Source of the DNA: Trichuris trichiura
Lineage: Eukaryota; Nematoda; Enoplea; Trichinellida; Trichuridae
DNA length: 64,000 bases
Direction of reading: 5' to 3'
NCBI GenBank assembly: GCA_037903355.1
Contig: JBAJFE010000035.1
Location: 372,001 to 436,000, forward strand
The notes under the pieces were generated by a model. That model ran no database searches, was not told where the DNA came from, and was given only the letters and a program-made list of their open reading frames with translations. The translations under genes and the position numbers were made by a program. Of the stretch, positions 38,401 to 50,938 are shown piece after piece (within the stretch, counting starts at the first letter, position 1; each line of letters opens with the position of its first letter).

Positions 38401-39293
38401 TCTCTACATTTCAGCAGGAAAGTTAGTTTTCCTTGTACTTTTAATAAGACAAATAAGTACTGTGAGCAGTTGTTAATACTAGCAGTATTTCTTTAACGAG
38501 TACGTAAGCTTTCGAATGTCATCCGTTGACCAGCAAATAAGAAGTTCTGTCTTCAGCTCTCATAAGTATAAATATTAGGGTTGAGCAACGTTCGTCCAGA
38601 GGACTGTAAAATACAAGATTTTTTCATTGGTGAGATCTTGTCTCTTAGCCTCCCCGTGGTCTGAGAAATGCAGGTACTTTTTTGACATTCATGTAGCTAT
38701 CTTTTTCTGCCTTCATTGGTAAGCATGGCGGCTATCTTGTTCTGCTCTCGCCTAAACTTAAGTCAGGATAGGAGCCCCACGTTTAGGCTCAGACTTAACT
38801 AAGGGCAGAACGGGATGGGCGACATTTATACAGTATGACTGTTGGGTGCCTAAACGATAGCATCCTTCTGCTGTTCACTGCGCCGTGTCTGTAATCTGTA
38901 TTAGCACAGATGACGGAATAAGATTGTTCTAAAACCTCTGTTTGCAATAAGCAGTTTCCTCCCTTATGAAAAAACTGAATCTGTCAAGAACCCAATAAGA
39001 AAAGCCCTATTTTCAATGTTGCAGTGCAGCAAGGAATTTTGACTGACTTAATATTTCGGGAATCGACTTGTTAGCACTTGTGTAGCGCGGTGCATTTTCT
39101 TCCTTGGGCAGTTGTAATCGTATTGTTCAATTTAAGACCGCAGAATTTCAAGGAATACCCTAACTGCTCGTCGCTGTTGTTGTAACTGCTTTACGAAGCT
39201 AACAAATTCGTAATTTTTGAAAATGCCTTTAATATTTTTCATCATTGTCATCCAATAACTTATGTTAAAAGAAATTTTTCAGCGACTTTATGT
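38401..39293. other. Intergenic with one repeat A copy
   Basis: Between the PLE and the 3' end of MCCC2. Contains repeat A copy 3 at 38655-38845. Nothing else recognised. Confidence 0.5.
38655..38845 (+). repeat. Dispersed repeat A, copy 3
   Basis: Shows the left block GAAATGCAGGTACTTTT, inner TCTTGTTCTGCTC, inverted AAGGGCAGAACGGGATG and the right end ACAGTATGACTGTTGG. One of the best-preserved copies. Confidence 0.7.
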
Positions 39294-41196
39294 TTACATT
39301 CGAAAAACGCCGAAAATGCTATGCTGACTGGGTGATTTGACTGCTACACTTAATGCTAGACCAAGGACCCTCCGACTGTCCGCTGGGTCTATGACGCCAT
39401 CGTCCCATAGCCTGGCTGTTGCATACAGAGCATGTCCTTCGCTTTCGAACTGTCGGCTGATTGGCTCCCTGATTTTTTTATCTTCGTTCTCATTCCATTG
39501 TTTTCCTTCTGCTAAGCAACGATCTTTTTTGATATTAGCGAGAACTGCTGCCGCTTGACTACCTCCCATAACGGAAATTTTGGCATTTGGCCAAGTGAAT
39601 AAAAAGCGAGGTTCGTACGCGCGCCCGCACATAGCGTAATTGCCAGCCCCATAGGAGCCACCGACGATGAGCGTCAGCTTGGGCACTTTAGTGCAGGAAA
39701 CAGCCATCACCAATTTGGCGCCATGCTTGGCAATACCTTCAGCTTCAACTTCACGGCCTACCATAAAGCCAGTCACATTTTGCAGAAAAATTATGGGGAT
39801 ATTTCTGCGAGAGCACAGTTGAACAAAGTGAGCACCCTTAAGGGCCGATTCAGAGAATATGATACCGTTGTTGCCTATTATGCCAACCGTAATTCCATAC
39901 AATCTAGCAAAGCCGCAAACCAACGTCGTCCCGTAGTATTGTTTGAATTCAAAAAACTTGCTCTCATCGACGATTCGTGCTATCACTTCCGTTATGTCGA
40001 AAGTACGCGTCAAGCTGTCACCAACGATACCGTACAAATCTTCAACTGGCAGCTTAGGCGGTTGGACTTGAGCATAAGACGGGAAATGTACAGTAGACTG
40101 GCAACGATTCAAATTTGAGATAGCTAATCGAGCCAGATGCAAAGCATGCTTCTCGTCCAACGCGTAATGGTCGGTAACACCCGACTGCTTGCAGTGCAGA
40201 TCAGCTCCACCCAAGTCTTCGGCGCTCACTTGTTCTCCAATTGCTGCGCGAACAAGCGGTGGGCCCCCAAGGAATACAGTACCACTGCCTTTAACAATAA
40301 TACTTTCGTCGGCCATAGCAGGTAGATAAGCCCCTCCGGCAGTACAACTGCCAAGGACGACGGCTATTTGGGGTATGCCCAATTTAGACATATTTGCTTG
40401 ATTGAAGAAAATCCGGCCAAAGTGATACTTGTCGGCAAAGACGCTAGCCTGTCTGGCTAGATTGGCGCCGCCTGAGTCGACCAAGTAAACGCAAGGCAAA
40501 TGATTTTCCATAGCTATTTCCTGAGCACGCAAATGCTTTTTGACCGTTATCGGGTAATATGTGCCTCCCTTCACCGTTGCATCATTGCCGATTATCATGC
40601 ATTCACTTCCGTAAATCTGCCCGATTCCGGTAACTATACCACCAGAGTGTATTTGCTCATTTTCGTAAAGTTCATGTCCAGCCAGAGAGGAGAGTTCGAG
40701 AAAAGGAGAGCCTTTGTCCAGCAGAAGATTGATTCTCTCTCTAACCAACAGTTTTCCCTTTTTCCTGTGCTTTTCGACTGCCTTGTCATCACCACCAAGG
40801 TTTACGCGCTTCGTTAACATTTGCACATTGTTAACTAACGCTCGCAATCGTTGATCATTTTGCAAGAACGTTTCGGAGAGACGGTTAGGCTCCGTACCAA
40901 TGGTTGGCCATTCCGTCTGGTCGCCGTTGGAGTGCTGCTTAGGAGATCTGCAATGCTATTTCTAGTTGAGTCCGCGCAAAAATTTTGTAAATGCTATCCT
41001 GCACATCACTAAGAGACAGTGTATGTTAATATAAGCAAGCAATACTAAAATGAAGCTTTAGGGAAAAATAACTGCGATCTGCGATTGCCAAAATAATATT
41101 AATGTTGCTAGCCTACCCTTCAATGGCGGAAGATGTGAAACATTGCCGCCATCGCGATAAGGAGGAAACGGTCGATAACTTGCCAAAGCGTCGCAT
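39294..41196 (-). CDS. MCCC2: Methylcrotonoyl-CoA carboxylase beta subunit, mitochondrial
   Basis: Non-biotin carboxyltransferase subunit of the leucine-degradation enzyme that makes 3-methylglutaconyl-CoA; its partner is biotin-carrying MCCC1. Two exons on the minus strand, 41117-41196 and 39294-40947 (intron 169 nt), give 577 residues (563 in human). Exon 1 encodes a basic, Ser-rich presequence beginning [18 protein letters not shown]. Carboxyltransferase landmarks: [78 protein letters not shown], then [43 protein letters not shown] and the C-terminal FGVFRM. The oxyanion-hole glycine pairs in the N and C halves are intact, so the protein should be functional. Confidence 0.98.
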
Positions 41197-44100
41197 TCCT
41201 AAAAGCAATTACTCATAAAACAAGCAAAAATTTTGAGCATGCGAATTGATTTTGACGAAAAGGATATCATAAGCTGAAATGTCAGCCCATTTTTAAAATA
41301 AGGTCATATAAGTCTGTTTAGCCTGTCACACTTCGTCAATTAGGTTTTCGTCTTAAGGATACCCATTTCGAGGAAGCAAACAAGTATGGTGGGGTAGATT
41401 ACGGTTGTCGGTCATGTAGGCCATTGGCCTATTTGCAAATTAGCCTTACGCGCAAGGGATTGACGTCGTATGCAGCGCCAACTGTCTATTGATGCGATAC
41501 TGTAGTTTTTTAATTTTTCCCTTTTTCTGTTTGCTTGGTTTCAGCACGTTATTGCAGTTTTTAAATACAGGGTAGCCATTTGCTTAGCTTTCAGCTTTAA
41601 GGCCAAGTCAATTATTTGATGGTAGTTGATAAATAGCACATGAAACAGCGGTATAGCAATTAAGGTTGTTTAAAAGGTTCGCAATTACTCACAAGCAAAA
41701 ATAAACCCCAATAAACGTTTAATTTATTTTCGAATCGTCGTAAATGTCAGACGAGATGGAAATCTGCAAATGAGCTGGAAGTTACATAAGCTTGTGGGCT
41801 ATTCCTGCAGATATATACGGTTATAAACATCAAGCACTTGTTCCCATATTCGATTCAACTTGATCTTCTGATGCTTAAGGAAATGCCAGTTCAGTCTGAC
41901 ATATGCAGTATTGTAAGATGCATGACTTCGAATGAGTTGCTGCAAAACCTTATTTTACTCGGAATGAGTTTCGTCACAAAGCCGTAATGTAGAGTGAAAG
42001 ACTTTACTATGGAATAGTCTCGCGGTAAGAAAAACCAAAATTATGTGCCCGGAGCGTTCGGGTGACTCTTGCAAATGTCTTCAGCAGATGATGAAGGAAG
42101 AATGACGGGGGTGACATTGAGCGTCTCGTCTGCCAGCTCGATTTTAAGGTGTGTTCTGATGGTTTGCAGTTTGATTTTTTATTTAAATTTCTTACAGATT
42201 GCTTGCATATCTCGTCATCAGTTTTTTGTGTTAGCTATATGCTATGTTGTGTACTGTAACCAAATCCGTTAAAGCATATCCATCTGCATTTGTAACCATT
42301 TTTAAATATGCCTATATTCATTGTTACATATCCATTTAGCAAGCTCTAGGGGTTACTCAAAAACTCAAACGTTAGCAGTCGGCTATTTCTTTAAAACGTA
42401 TAACCTGCAGATCACATTGGAAAATACTGTGTTAAATAAATGCGCGGATCTCTACTTTTATTTATTCAATGGTATACATTATTTCCATGGTTTGATGATT
42501 GTTAATGTAGAATAAATATCTTCCCAGAGGTGACAGATCATTTTGTGAACCTATATAGCGGTTATAAAGCACCCTATATTCATCCATAGTTTATTAGCAG
42601 AAGACAAACAATGTTGAATGTGAGCGTGAACATCCGACCAGGACTCTTGATATTCTTTTTGCCAAATGATTCGTACTCCCGGGACTGCACCGATGATATG
42701 CTTCTGGTATGTGAAAACGTTGCGGTGCTCAAAGAATTTTTTCATTTCTTTTTATCTGAAAAATCTGCTAGTAAATTCTTAAACATTAGTGCTTTCCGAT
42801 CCTAAAATTAAAAAAACTATTAACGCACCATGTGCTCAGACAAGTTCGTTACTTTAAAAAAAATTGGCCTTATAAAATTTGAGATCCACAGTTGAGACAA
42901 ACTGCACGATACTTTTTCTGGATGACTGTTCGTCCTTCAAGCTTTATGAATCTGAGTTTTATTGAGAATATCATTCGCACTGCGTAACTTTGCTACAGTC
43001 GGAATAATGTTGTCAGGTTAGTGAGATTATTCAGGATTCGCATCTTAGGAAGCGAACCCAGTTTGGAGATTTCAAGAGTTTGAAAAGGCCCTCATTCCCC
43101 TCTGGACCTAGCATGTTAAAAACTTCTGGCAACACCACTTCCGGTAAACTGACAAGTCAGCCGGATGTAACCACCTTTCGTCAGCAAATGTACTTTCTGA
43201 AATAAGTTGCTTATCAATGGCTACTGAAATTTTTCGGAGCCACATAGCGGAAGGATGGTAATGAACTGGCCTCATTTCGTGGGATATTTCGATGCTTACA
43301 GCCAAGCGGTTATCAGCAGAAAGAAAGTATGGACTCTTTTTTGGAAAAGTATCAGAAATTTCTGTCTGTCACACAAGGTGGCCCCTTAACTGGGTTTAAT
43401 GGAGGACAGGAACTGAGCTGGTGGCAACGACTATACTACTGAATAGAATTTTCGCGGTCCATTCACTTATGGTAATACGTATCCCTGCCCCAAAAAAAGT
43501 GGATGTACTATTCAACTGATCCTCAGTGATTATACTGCGCTTTTGAATAAGTTGCAGCGCACGTTATGTCATCATGACGATTATATTTTGTGGCGCAGCA
43601 TGCAGACCTATATGAAAGAGCGTTGCAAAATAAAAGTCAGCTAACCGGATCTTTTCTTGTTTGGACAAGCGCGTATGGTCAGAACTCTTATAGAGAACCG
43701 ACATTTTTACAGCAGTTTTTTTCCTCTGAAGTACCTCCGACTATGTGAGAATCGAATGCATCACCTTATGCAAAAAGCATGCCAAGAAAGTACACGCTTC
43801 CATTTGTTAAAGATTTTTAGTCTTTCTGCGGCATATGCTATACGTTGGCGAGTTATGGACACTGTCGATAATTCTAGCATCATGCTTGTAATGTGAACTG
43901 CTCATGCTTATTTCTGAAGCTATAAAGTCTTTTCATCTGTGTATACGTGCACATGGCGCCTCTTTGGTACTAGACAATTTTTGTAATGATCGTCTGACGC
44001 AAAATTCGTTTGGGTATATCTTGCAAATCAAGTTTACTCATAGTATGCAGGTAAGCAAAAGCCATCAAATTAATGATTTTAAAAGCCGTTAAATAGAAGA

Positions 44101-44703
44101 GGCCGTTCGCTTACAGATTTCAGTAACATTCTTTCAAAGTATGGCGTCTTCTTTTTGCTGCGTATTATTGATAAACAAGAAGGAAGAAACGGTCTTTTGC
44201 TGAGCACAGTCGCTAACTGCATCTCGCGTTCTTTTGTGAACAACATTGGTTGGCTAAAAGCGAAGACAGCTTTGGAAAGCCGGTTTGAAGTTCAAAAATT
44301 CAAAGTAAACAGAAGTGTGATGCGCAGGTTAGAGAAGGAACAATGCGTCTATTTTTGTTGGAGGTAATTATTTCATTGTTATCAAAACCTAATACTTTCT
44401 AATTTCCATTTCTAAGATAATTGAGCATTTCACATTAATCTGGTAGGACATTGAACTTGTACCAAGTATTTAACACAAACAAACTGTAGAACGACTGGAT
44501 GACGCGCGAACTAATAAGTTCATTCGTTACGGAAGTGACGTCTGTTGAAGAGCGTGCGTGTAGAAACAATGGCCTTTACCTTTCTATAACAAAACACGCA
44601 TTGAAAAAACAATGCGCTCGTATGGACTAATGTGTTAAGTTTCAAGCTACAGCTTCTGAAGTTATTTAGTTCAGCCGAGTGCGCTTCAGCTTGACTTAAC
44701 CAA
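41197..44703. other. Stretch without a recognised gene
   Basis: Several short frames exist, for example 42611-42805 (+), 42551-42745 (-), 43108-43305 (-) and 44155-44367 (+). None matches a family I know and none chains into a convincing multi-exon gene. A small unidentified or decayed gene cannot be excluded. Confidence 0.45.
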
Positions 44704-46271
44704 CTTGACCTATCTATCTTGACTTCAAGTCAGGTTTGCCTAAGAGCACTTAAATCTCACTGCACTCATGTACACAATTTATTTGGTGCAAATCCAGCAT
44801 ACGTGGTACATATAACGTATGTGCAATGACTGCAGAGTTAGAAGTATGCATGCAGTATATGCAGCTTGCACATAAGATATTTTCTGTGCTCCAGTGTTTC
44901 TACAACGTGCACATAATATAAAGGTCGTATATAGTATACGTTCAAGATATTCATGGAATATACGGCGTTCGCGCAGTATATTTTGCCTATAAGCAGAATA
45001 CCTGCAAAACTGGCAGTTTCTATGGCACACGTGTACTATGTATGCTGTATATGCTCGCATAAGAGGAATGTGTACGGTATGTATGACTTTTACATTGTAT
45101 AAATTGCTTCTAACTGAGATAGCTGCGGCATAAATAAATTCTATGGCATAGATGTAGTATCTGTGTTGCGTTTATTTGCATATGGAGAATATTTTGTGTA
45201 TACATGGCATAAACACGGTATACATTCCTTAATAAAATAAAATATTCGTGATATGTAGGGTCTACAGTCACGTGTGCAGTATCTATAATGCATGTACTAA
45301 CCTATGAGATAAATCTGGGCCACATATGGTGTGGCTGTGCTATACATTAGTTTTAAATATGATATATGTGATATCCTGAATCTCCAGGCACACGTGCGGT
45401 ATCCGTGGTGCACATTATTGCACGGAGCGAATATTTATTGCACATATAGCATGCACGTGGTTTACATAGCTTATAAAAAAGGTATTCCTAATATCTGGCG
45501 CCTCCATGCTACGCATGCAGTATACCAATTCCGTACCATATATGGCATAAATATGTCCTGCAGGCAAGCATGTACGCTATAAATACCGAATAAATGGTAG
45601 GGGACCCTGTACATCCCATGTATCCTATTTATAGTAGTGCCATATTTGCATTAAATATTCCTTCTATGCAAATATAGACGGCATAGATACTGCATACGTG
45701 CCCTAAAGAAGGTTGATATCATGAGTACCTTCTGTATTCAACTTAAACCAAGCACATGTTAAACATTCCATAAACATCGCATGCATGCAGTTATATCTAC
45801 AATAGATACTGCATCTATGCCGTGGAGACCATTTATGCTGTAGATATCCTATTTATAAGCAATGTGTACCAAGTAATGTTCATACATGACGTAAACATTC
45901 CTCTTACGCAAGTACATACAGCATACATAGTATACGTATGCCATAGAAACTGCGAGTTTCGCAGGTATTCTGCTTATAGGCAAAATATACTGCGCGAATG
46001 CCGCTTATTCCATGAATGTCTTGAACGAATACTGTATACGAGCTTTATATTACGTGCATGTTGTAGAAACAGTAGAGCCCAGAAAATATCTTACGTGCGA
46101 GCTGCATATGCATCCATGAATGCTGCTGGCTCTATAGTTATTACACATAGTTTGTATGTACCACATATACTGGATTTACACGAGGCAAACTGTATAAATG
46201 AGTGCAGGTATGCCACTAGGATTAATTGCTTCTAGGCCAGGTTGGCTTGGAGTAAAGTTGAATAGGTCAAG
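44704..46271. mobile_element. Foldback element with ~360-380-bp inverted arms
   Basis: The left arm (about 44704-45065) and right arm (about 45890-46271) are inverted copies. Outer ends share CTTGACCTAT, and inner parts share AAATCCAGYATAYGTGGTACAT and a segment translating alike in mirrored frames (SAYRQNILRE, LERILYT). The ~820-bp centre is made of degenerate short units rich in alternating purine-pyrimidine words (CATGCAGTATA, TACGTGCAG) spaced by AATATTC. No transposase. The mirrored open frames of 93 and 137 codons are a by-product of the arms, not a gene. Confidence 0.8.
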
Positions 46272-46316
46272 TTGCATTGCTTCATTAAATGTAACTCCTA
46301 ACCTTTTGAAAATCGG

Positions 46317-46330
46317 CATAAAAGTATCCT
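46317..46330 (+). repeat. Left 14-bp direct repeat flanking the PLE complex
   Basis: CATAAAAGTATCCT occurs here and again at 51030-51043 in the same orientation, exactly outside the inverted PLE complex. Best read as a target-site duplication of the whole insertion. Confidence 0.7.
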
Positions 46331-46460
46331 GTCGAACACCGGATGCTGCTTAACGGGTCTATGGGTTTCCATGATGGAGTTTCTTCCTTACGGTTTTATG
46401 TCTTGCCTGTCGATGGTTTCTGAAATAACCGAAGCAAATGCCCTACCAATGAATGAATGA
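46331..46460 (-). repeat. Repeat B, copy 2 (left end of PLE complex)
   Basis: Inverted relative to 21805-21945, sharing GGATGCTGCTTAACGGGTCT, CATGATGGAG and AACCGAAGCAAATGCCCTAC. Confidence 0.65.
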
Positions 46461-46523
46461 GCAATTATTCATGTTGAGTTTCTTTTACGGAAGTTTTGTC
46501 CCGTTCATAATATTTTTATTATT

Positions 46524-46560
46524 CCGGAGCTTTCGGGTCAAACGAGACCCGTCTTCAGCG
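46524..46560 (-). ncRNA. Hammerhead-ribozyme-like motif, PLE copy 2
   Basis: Minus strand: CUGAAGA, stem CGGGUC / GACCCG with a 6-nt loop, then AAAGCUCCGG. Identical in layout to copy 3 and very close to copy 1, with the same one-nucleotide departure from the canonical core. Confidence 0.5.
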
Positions 46561-46806
46561 GTGTTAATATAAAGCAATGACGTAACGAAAATTCACGGTG
46601 TTAAAATGATGTAATGGGTGTTGCGCGGGGATGTTTTAACTGTTTAAAGTCAAATGTTTTAAAGTAGATTTCATTGTGTCCTCATTTTCTGTCTGTCCGC
46701 TAGCCATTTTTCTTGTTGTGGATGTGTTGTTCTTCAGAAATTTCATTTTAAGGTACTTCTCCATTTGGTTGGTTTTGATCCGTAGTTCTTTGTTTCCTTT
46801 GTGTGT

Positions 46807-49330
46807 TTAGTCACGTGAGCAGCATTTAGAGCGGGTGACAATGTTTGCCCAAAATTCGTTTATTTCTGCTCCTTGATCTCTATTGTACGTCTCATTGTGC
46901 CTGATGTATAGAGCTTCCTTGATTTTCCGTAGGCGCAAATTGCTTTCGTAGCATAAGACTTTTGGATGGAGAGTCTGGTTGCAACGTGCGGCGTGTTCCA
47001 CGACCGCGGAGGCCTGTATCGCTTTGTGCATGGTAGTTTTTGGGTTCACGATTTTTCTTCCACGTCGTCTTAGATGGTTAGTGTCGTTGTTGAGAATGTT
47101 TTTTGCGTTTTTATAGGTGGTAAAACCTTTAATATGTTCGTTGAATCTATGTTCTAAGGTGTTTCCGGTTTCCCTGATGTACACTCCGGAACAAGGGCAT
47201 TTGATTGCGTAGACCAGTCCTGTTTTTTTGTTTTTTGGGATTTTGATTTTGACCTTCCGGAGAATGGTCCTGAGGTTGGGGAAGCTTTTGAAATAGACTT
47301 GGAATCCTAACTGTTTTCCTAGCCGGATGTTCTTTTCTCCTAATCCTGCCACATAGGAGATAACCAACCGTGTGTCAGGCAGGATGTTTGGTTGATGTGA
47401 TTCCCGGTTGTGGAGCTTGTCTTTGAACACTTGGTTGATGAAAGATTTTGGATAGTTGTTTTTGTAAAAAATCTTTCTAATATAGTTAAATTCTGATTGG
47501 ATGAATTCAGGTTCGCATAAATTGACCGCTCTATTGATCATGCCAGAGATGATACCACGCATTACTGATCATGGATGATGTGATGAGAAATCAAGGTACT
47601 GTTCGGTGTGTGTCAGCTTTCTGTATACTCTGGTTTTGAGTCCCTGATCTATGCGAATAATCAGGGCGTCCAGGAAGGGAAGGGTTTTATTCGCCTCTTT
47701 CTCCATTGTAAATACTATCTGATTCGGCTGGATGCTGTTAAGAAACTGCAGAAATTGTTCCTCTTTCCCATCTTTCATAATGACAAAGATATCATCGACA
47801 TATCTTTTATATAGTCGTGGAGCAATTTCTCTGTTTGCAGTTTCGGACATTTCCTTTTCAAAACTTTCCATGAATATTTCCGCCAGGACAGGAGATAGTG
47901 AACTGCCCATAGGAACCCTGTTAGACTGCTTGTAGAACTTATTGTCAAACATGAAGTAATTGCCATCTTGCATGCAAAACGACACTAGCATGACAATGTG
48001 GAGGGGGTTTAAATTAGTTCTGCTGGACAGAGTTGTATCTGTATTGAGGAGATTGTATAAGGCAGTGTTTCTCAAGCTTGGGCCCCCCTGAAAACGCTTC
48101 CGAGCGTCCGGGCCCCCCTATTCTGATTGGCCAACTTCGAGCGCATTGATTGGCCAATTTCAACGCACTGATTGGCTGAAATGGTTGCAACGCTAGAAGG
48201 TCAACTATAGCTGTACAGATTTATTTCTGCACATTGTTTTTCGAGAAGTCAACAAGAGCTGCTTGGCTCGCCCAGATGTAATCGAACTAGCCTGTCGATG
48301 TTGGGCTCGATTGAGGTAACTCGCAAACAGAGATCGCCGAGTCTGACTATTTGTAGCTGACTGCGTTTCTTGGTCATTAGGTCCGCAATGATACTAAATG
48401 CGCGCTCCACTAGACTCGATGAGAGAAGATAAACCAGTAACTTCTTTTACCACATCCCATACGCCACAGTACAACTCTAGGATTTCTCTGCAGCCAGAAC
48501 TGCTGACAACCCTGTGACAACCTGTCCTCCAACTCCACGTTCAGCTGCAACTCCAGCAGCTCGTCTTGCAGTGACATCTTGCAAAACTGAAACGAGCGTA
48601 GGAGAAAAGCAACCGTACCGACAAAGTGTTTCAAGAAAATATGTGAGCAGCACACGCAATTCCCTGTCGCTAACGCGTATGCTTGCATTGTAGCTGCGTG
48701 GACACGAAGGACGCGTGCGTGGACACCAAGAAACCACATTGTCTGCCTTAGTTATAATTCTGTTAGGTTGCCTTTTAAGTTGATTTAAGCAGTTGATCTC
48801 ATATCGGCTCAAGTTTGGGGTGGTGTTGAAGTGATGATCTAAGATTAACGTGACAAATTTCGCTTAATCTGTATTGCTTTCTGTGGGTCGACCGAAGATA
48901 GGCTGTCTTCGACTGAGGCAATGATGTCAAGAAAGGGTGCTTGTTTAGGAGTCGGTACAAAGTTCAGTCCTTTTTTCAGTATAGTCATTTCACTTTCGCT
49001 TAGAGGGGCGGAGCTGAGATTTATTACTGTGTTTGGTTCTGGCTTAGTGACTCTTTGTGGATTATTCCTGCATGGGATGCGAGTTGTTCTCGAGAACCTG
49101 ACTTGAAGGTTATCAAATTTTCTTTTTAGTACCTGTTTTTGCGATGTGCAAACTGTTCTTGCGGCATGGTCCACATGTCTGACCAAGGTTTCGTAAGTTG
49201 TTTTGTGTAGCCGGTTGCTGAGGAAGTCCAGTGTGCTATTATAATCTGCCCTGAGTTCGCTAATGCGTATCTGTAATTTCTTGTAACGTTCCTCAGTAGG
49301 GACATTCCAGTTGAAAACAAGATTCTTTTT
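46807..49330 (-). pseudogene. PLE copy 2 RT/GIY-YIG remnant, interrupted by hAT
   Basis: 5' part 48740-49330 (N-terminal region, up to RIITKAD), 3' part 46807-48062 (from LYNLLNTD through YVDDIFVIM to the endonuclease). The RT segment holding SYDVKDLFTS, about 480 bp in copy 1, is missing and replaced by a hAT fragment. A nonsense codon separates the frames 47569-48075 and 46807-47562 (HHP-stop-SVMRG). The endonuclease has YIRETGN in place of YIGETGN. Not functional. Confidence 0.88.
48063..48739 (-). mobile_element. Truncated hAT transposon with transposase C-terminus
   Basis: Left terminal repeat CAGTGTTTCTCAAGCTTGGG begins at 48063, right at the end of PLE homology. Minus-strand coding pieces resemble a hAT transposase end: DELLELQLNVELEDRL...FWLQ, then, after a frameshift near 48420, SSLVERAFSIIADLMTKKRS (hAT dimerisation core) and GDLCLRVTSIEPNIDRLV. 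The right terminal repeat and the rest of the transposase are absent: a deletion removed them together with ~480 bp of PLE. Confidence 0.8.
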
Positions 49331-49333
49331 GAG

Positions 49334-50745
49334 CGGAAATATTCATGGAAAATTTTGAAAAGGAAATGTCCGAAACTGTAGACAGAGAAATTGCTCCACG
49401 ACTATACAAAAGATATGTCGATGATATCTTCGTCATTATAAAAGATGGGAAAGAGGAGCAATTTCTGCAGTTTCTTAACAGCATCCGGCCGAATCAAATA
49501 GTCTTTACAATGGAAAAAGAGGCGAATAAAACCCTTCCCTTCCTGGACGCCCTGATTATTCGCACAGATCAGGGACTCAAAGCCAGAGTATACAGAAAGC
49601 CGACACACACCGAACAGTACCTCGATTTCTCATCACATCATCCACGATTGGTAATGCGTGGTATCATCTCTGACATGATCAATAGAGCGGTCAATTTATG
49701 TGAACCTGAATTTATCCAATCAGGATTTAACTATATTAGAAAGATTTTTTACAAAAACAACTATCCAAAATCTTTCATCAACCAAGTGTTCAAAGACAAG
49801 CTCCACAACCGGGAATCACATCAACCAAACATCCTGCCCGACACACGGTTGGTTATCCCCTATGTGGCAGGATTAGGAGAAAAAATTATTCGGCTAGGAA
49901 AACAGTTAGGATTCTAAGTCTTTTTCAAAAGCTTCCCCAACCTCAGGACCATTCTCCGGAAGGTCAAAACCAAAATCCCAAAAAACAGAAAACCAGGACT
50001 GGTCTACGCAATCAAATGCCCTTGTTCCGGAGTGTACATCGGGGAAACCGGAAACACCTTAGAACATAGATTCAACGAACATATTAAAGGTCTTACCACC
50101 TACAAAAACGCAAAAAACATTCTCAACAACGACACTAACCCTACAAGACGACGTGGAAGAAAAATCGTGAACCCAAAAACTACCATGGACAAAGCGATAC
50201 AGGCCTTCGCGGTCGTGGAACACGCCGCAAGTTGCAACCAGACTCCGTCCAAAAGTTTTATGCTACGAAAGCAATTTGCGTCTACGGAAAATCAAGGAAG
50301 CTCTACACATCAGGCACAATGAGACGTACAATAGAGACTATGGAGCAGAAATAAACGAACTATGGGCAAACATTGTCACCCGCTCTTAATGCTGCTCACT
50401 TGACTAAACACAGAAAGGAAACAAAGAACTACGGATCAAAACCAACCAAATGGAGAAGTATCTTAAAACGAAATTTCTGAAGAACAACACATATCCACAA
50501 CAAGAAAAATGGCTAGCAGACAGACAGAAAATGAGGACACAATGAAATCTACTTTAAAACATTTGACTCTAAACAGTTAAAACATCTCTGCGCAACACCC
50601 ATTACATCATTTTAACACCGTGAATTTTCGTTACGTCATTGCTTTATATTAACACCGCTGAAGACGGGTCTCGTTTGACCCGAAAGCTCCGGAATAATAA
50701 AAATATTATCAACGGGACAACACTTCCGTAAAAGAAACTCCACAT
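49334..50745 (+). pseudogene. PLE copy 3, 5'-truncated RT/GIY-YIG remnant
   Basis: Starts inside the RT at EIFMENFEKEM, keeps RYVDDIFVIIKDGKEEQF, and reads to LGKQLGF where CAA has become TAA (about 49915). The endonuclease (about 50010-50322) has an intact GVYIGETGNTLEHRFNEH segment but frameshifts in its C-terminal part. 5' truncation is expected from target-primed reverse transcription. The 3' non-coding region (to about 50745) includes the hammerhead-like motif. Confidence 0.88.
50653..50692 (+). ncRNA. Hammerhead-ribozyme-like motif, PLE copy 3
   Basis: CUGAAGA (50658-50664), stem CGGGUC / GACCCG with a 6-nt loop, then AAAGCUCCGG. Mirror copy of the motif at 46524-46560. Confidence 0.5.
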
Positions 50746-50793
50746 GAAACTATACGGTCCCGTACCAAGAAGTTACATTTACAAAACGAGCAA

Positions 50794-50938
50794 TTATTAA
50801 GGAAAATTCAGAACAGAACTTAACAGTTTCGAGGCTTTCGTGATCAGTTTTAACATTATCATCATCGCTGACGACGGGATAAGGCTAGTCCCAAAAGCTC
50901 TGAAACTGTTAAGTTTTGTTCTGAATTTTCCTTAATAA
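50794..50938. mobile_element. 145-bp hairpin MITE carrying the same core motif
   Basis: Arms 50794-50838 and 50893-50938 (about 45 bp, ends TTATTAAGG / CCTTAATAA) are nearly perfect inverted repeats around a 54-nt loop. The loop contains CUGACGA, a GGGA/UCCC stem and AAAAGC (50866-50902), a variant of the PLE terminal motif. It is absent from the matching place in the left arm of the complex, so it inserted after the inverted PLE pair formed. Confidence 0.75.

Noticed and set aside
44779..46235. Two similar open frames (93 and 137 codons) suggesting a gene pair
   Set aside because: They are the two inverted arms of a foldback element, with no family match.
48477..48812. 111-codon frame joining RT residues to novel sequence
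   Set aside because: It crosses the PLE/hAT deletion junction; the second half is hAT sequence in the wrong frame.
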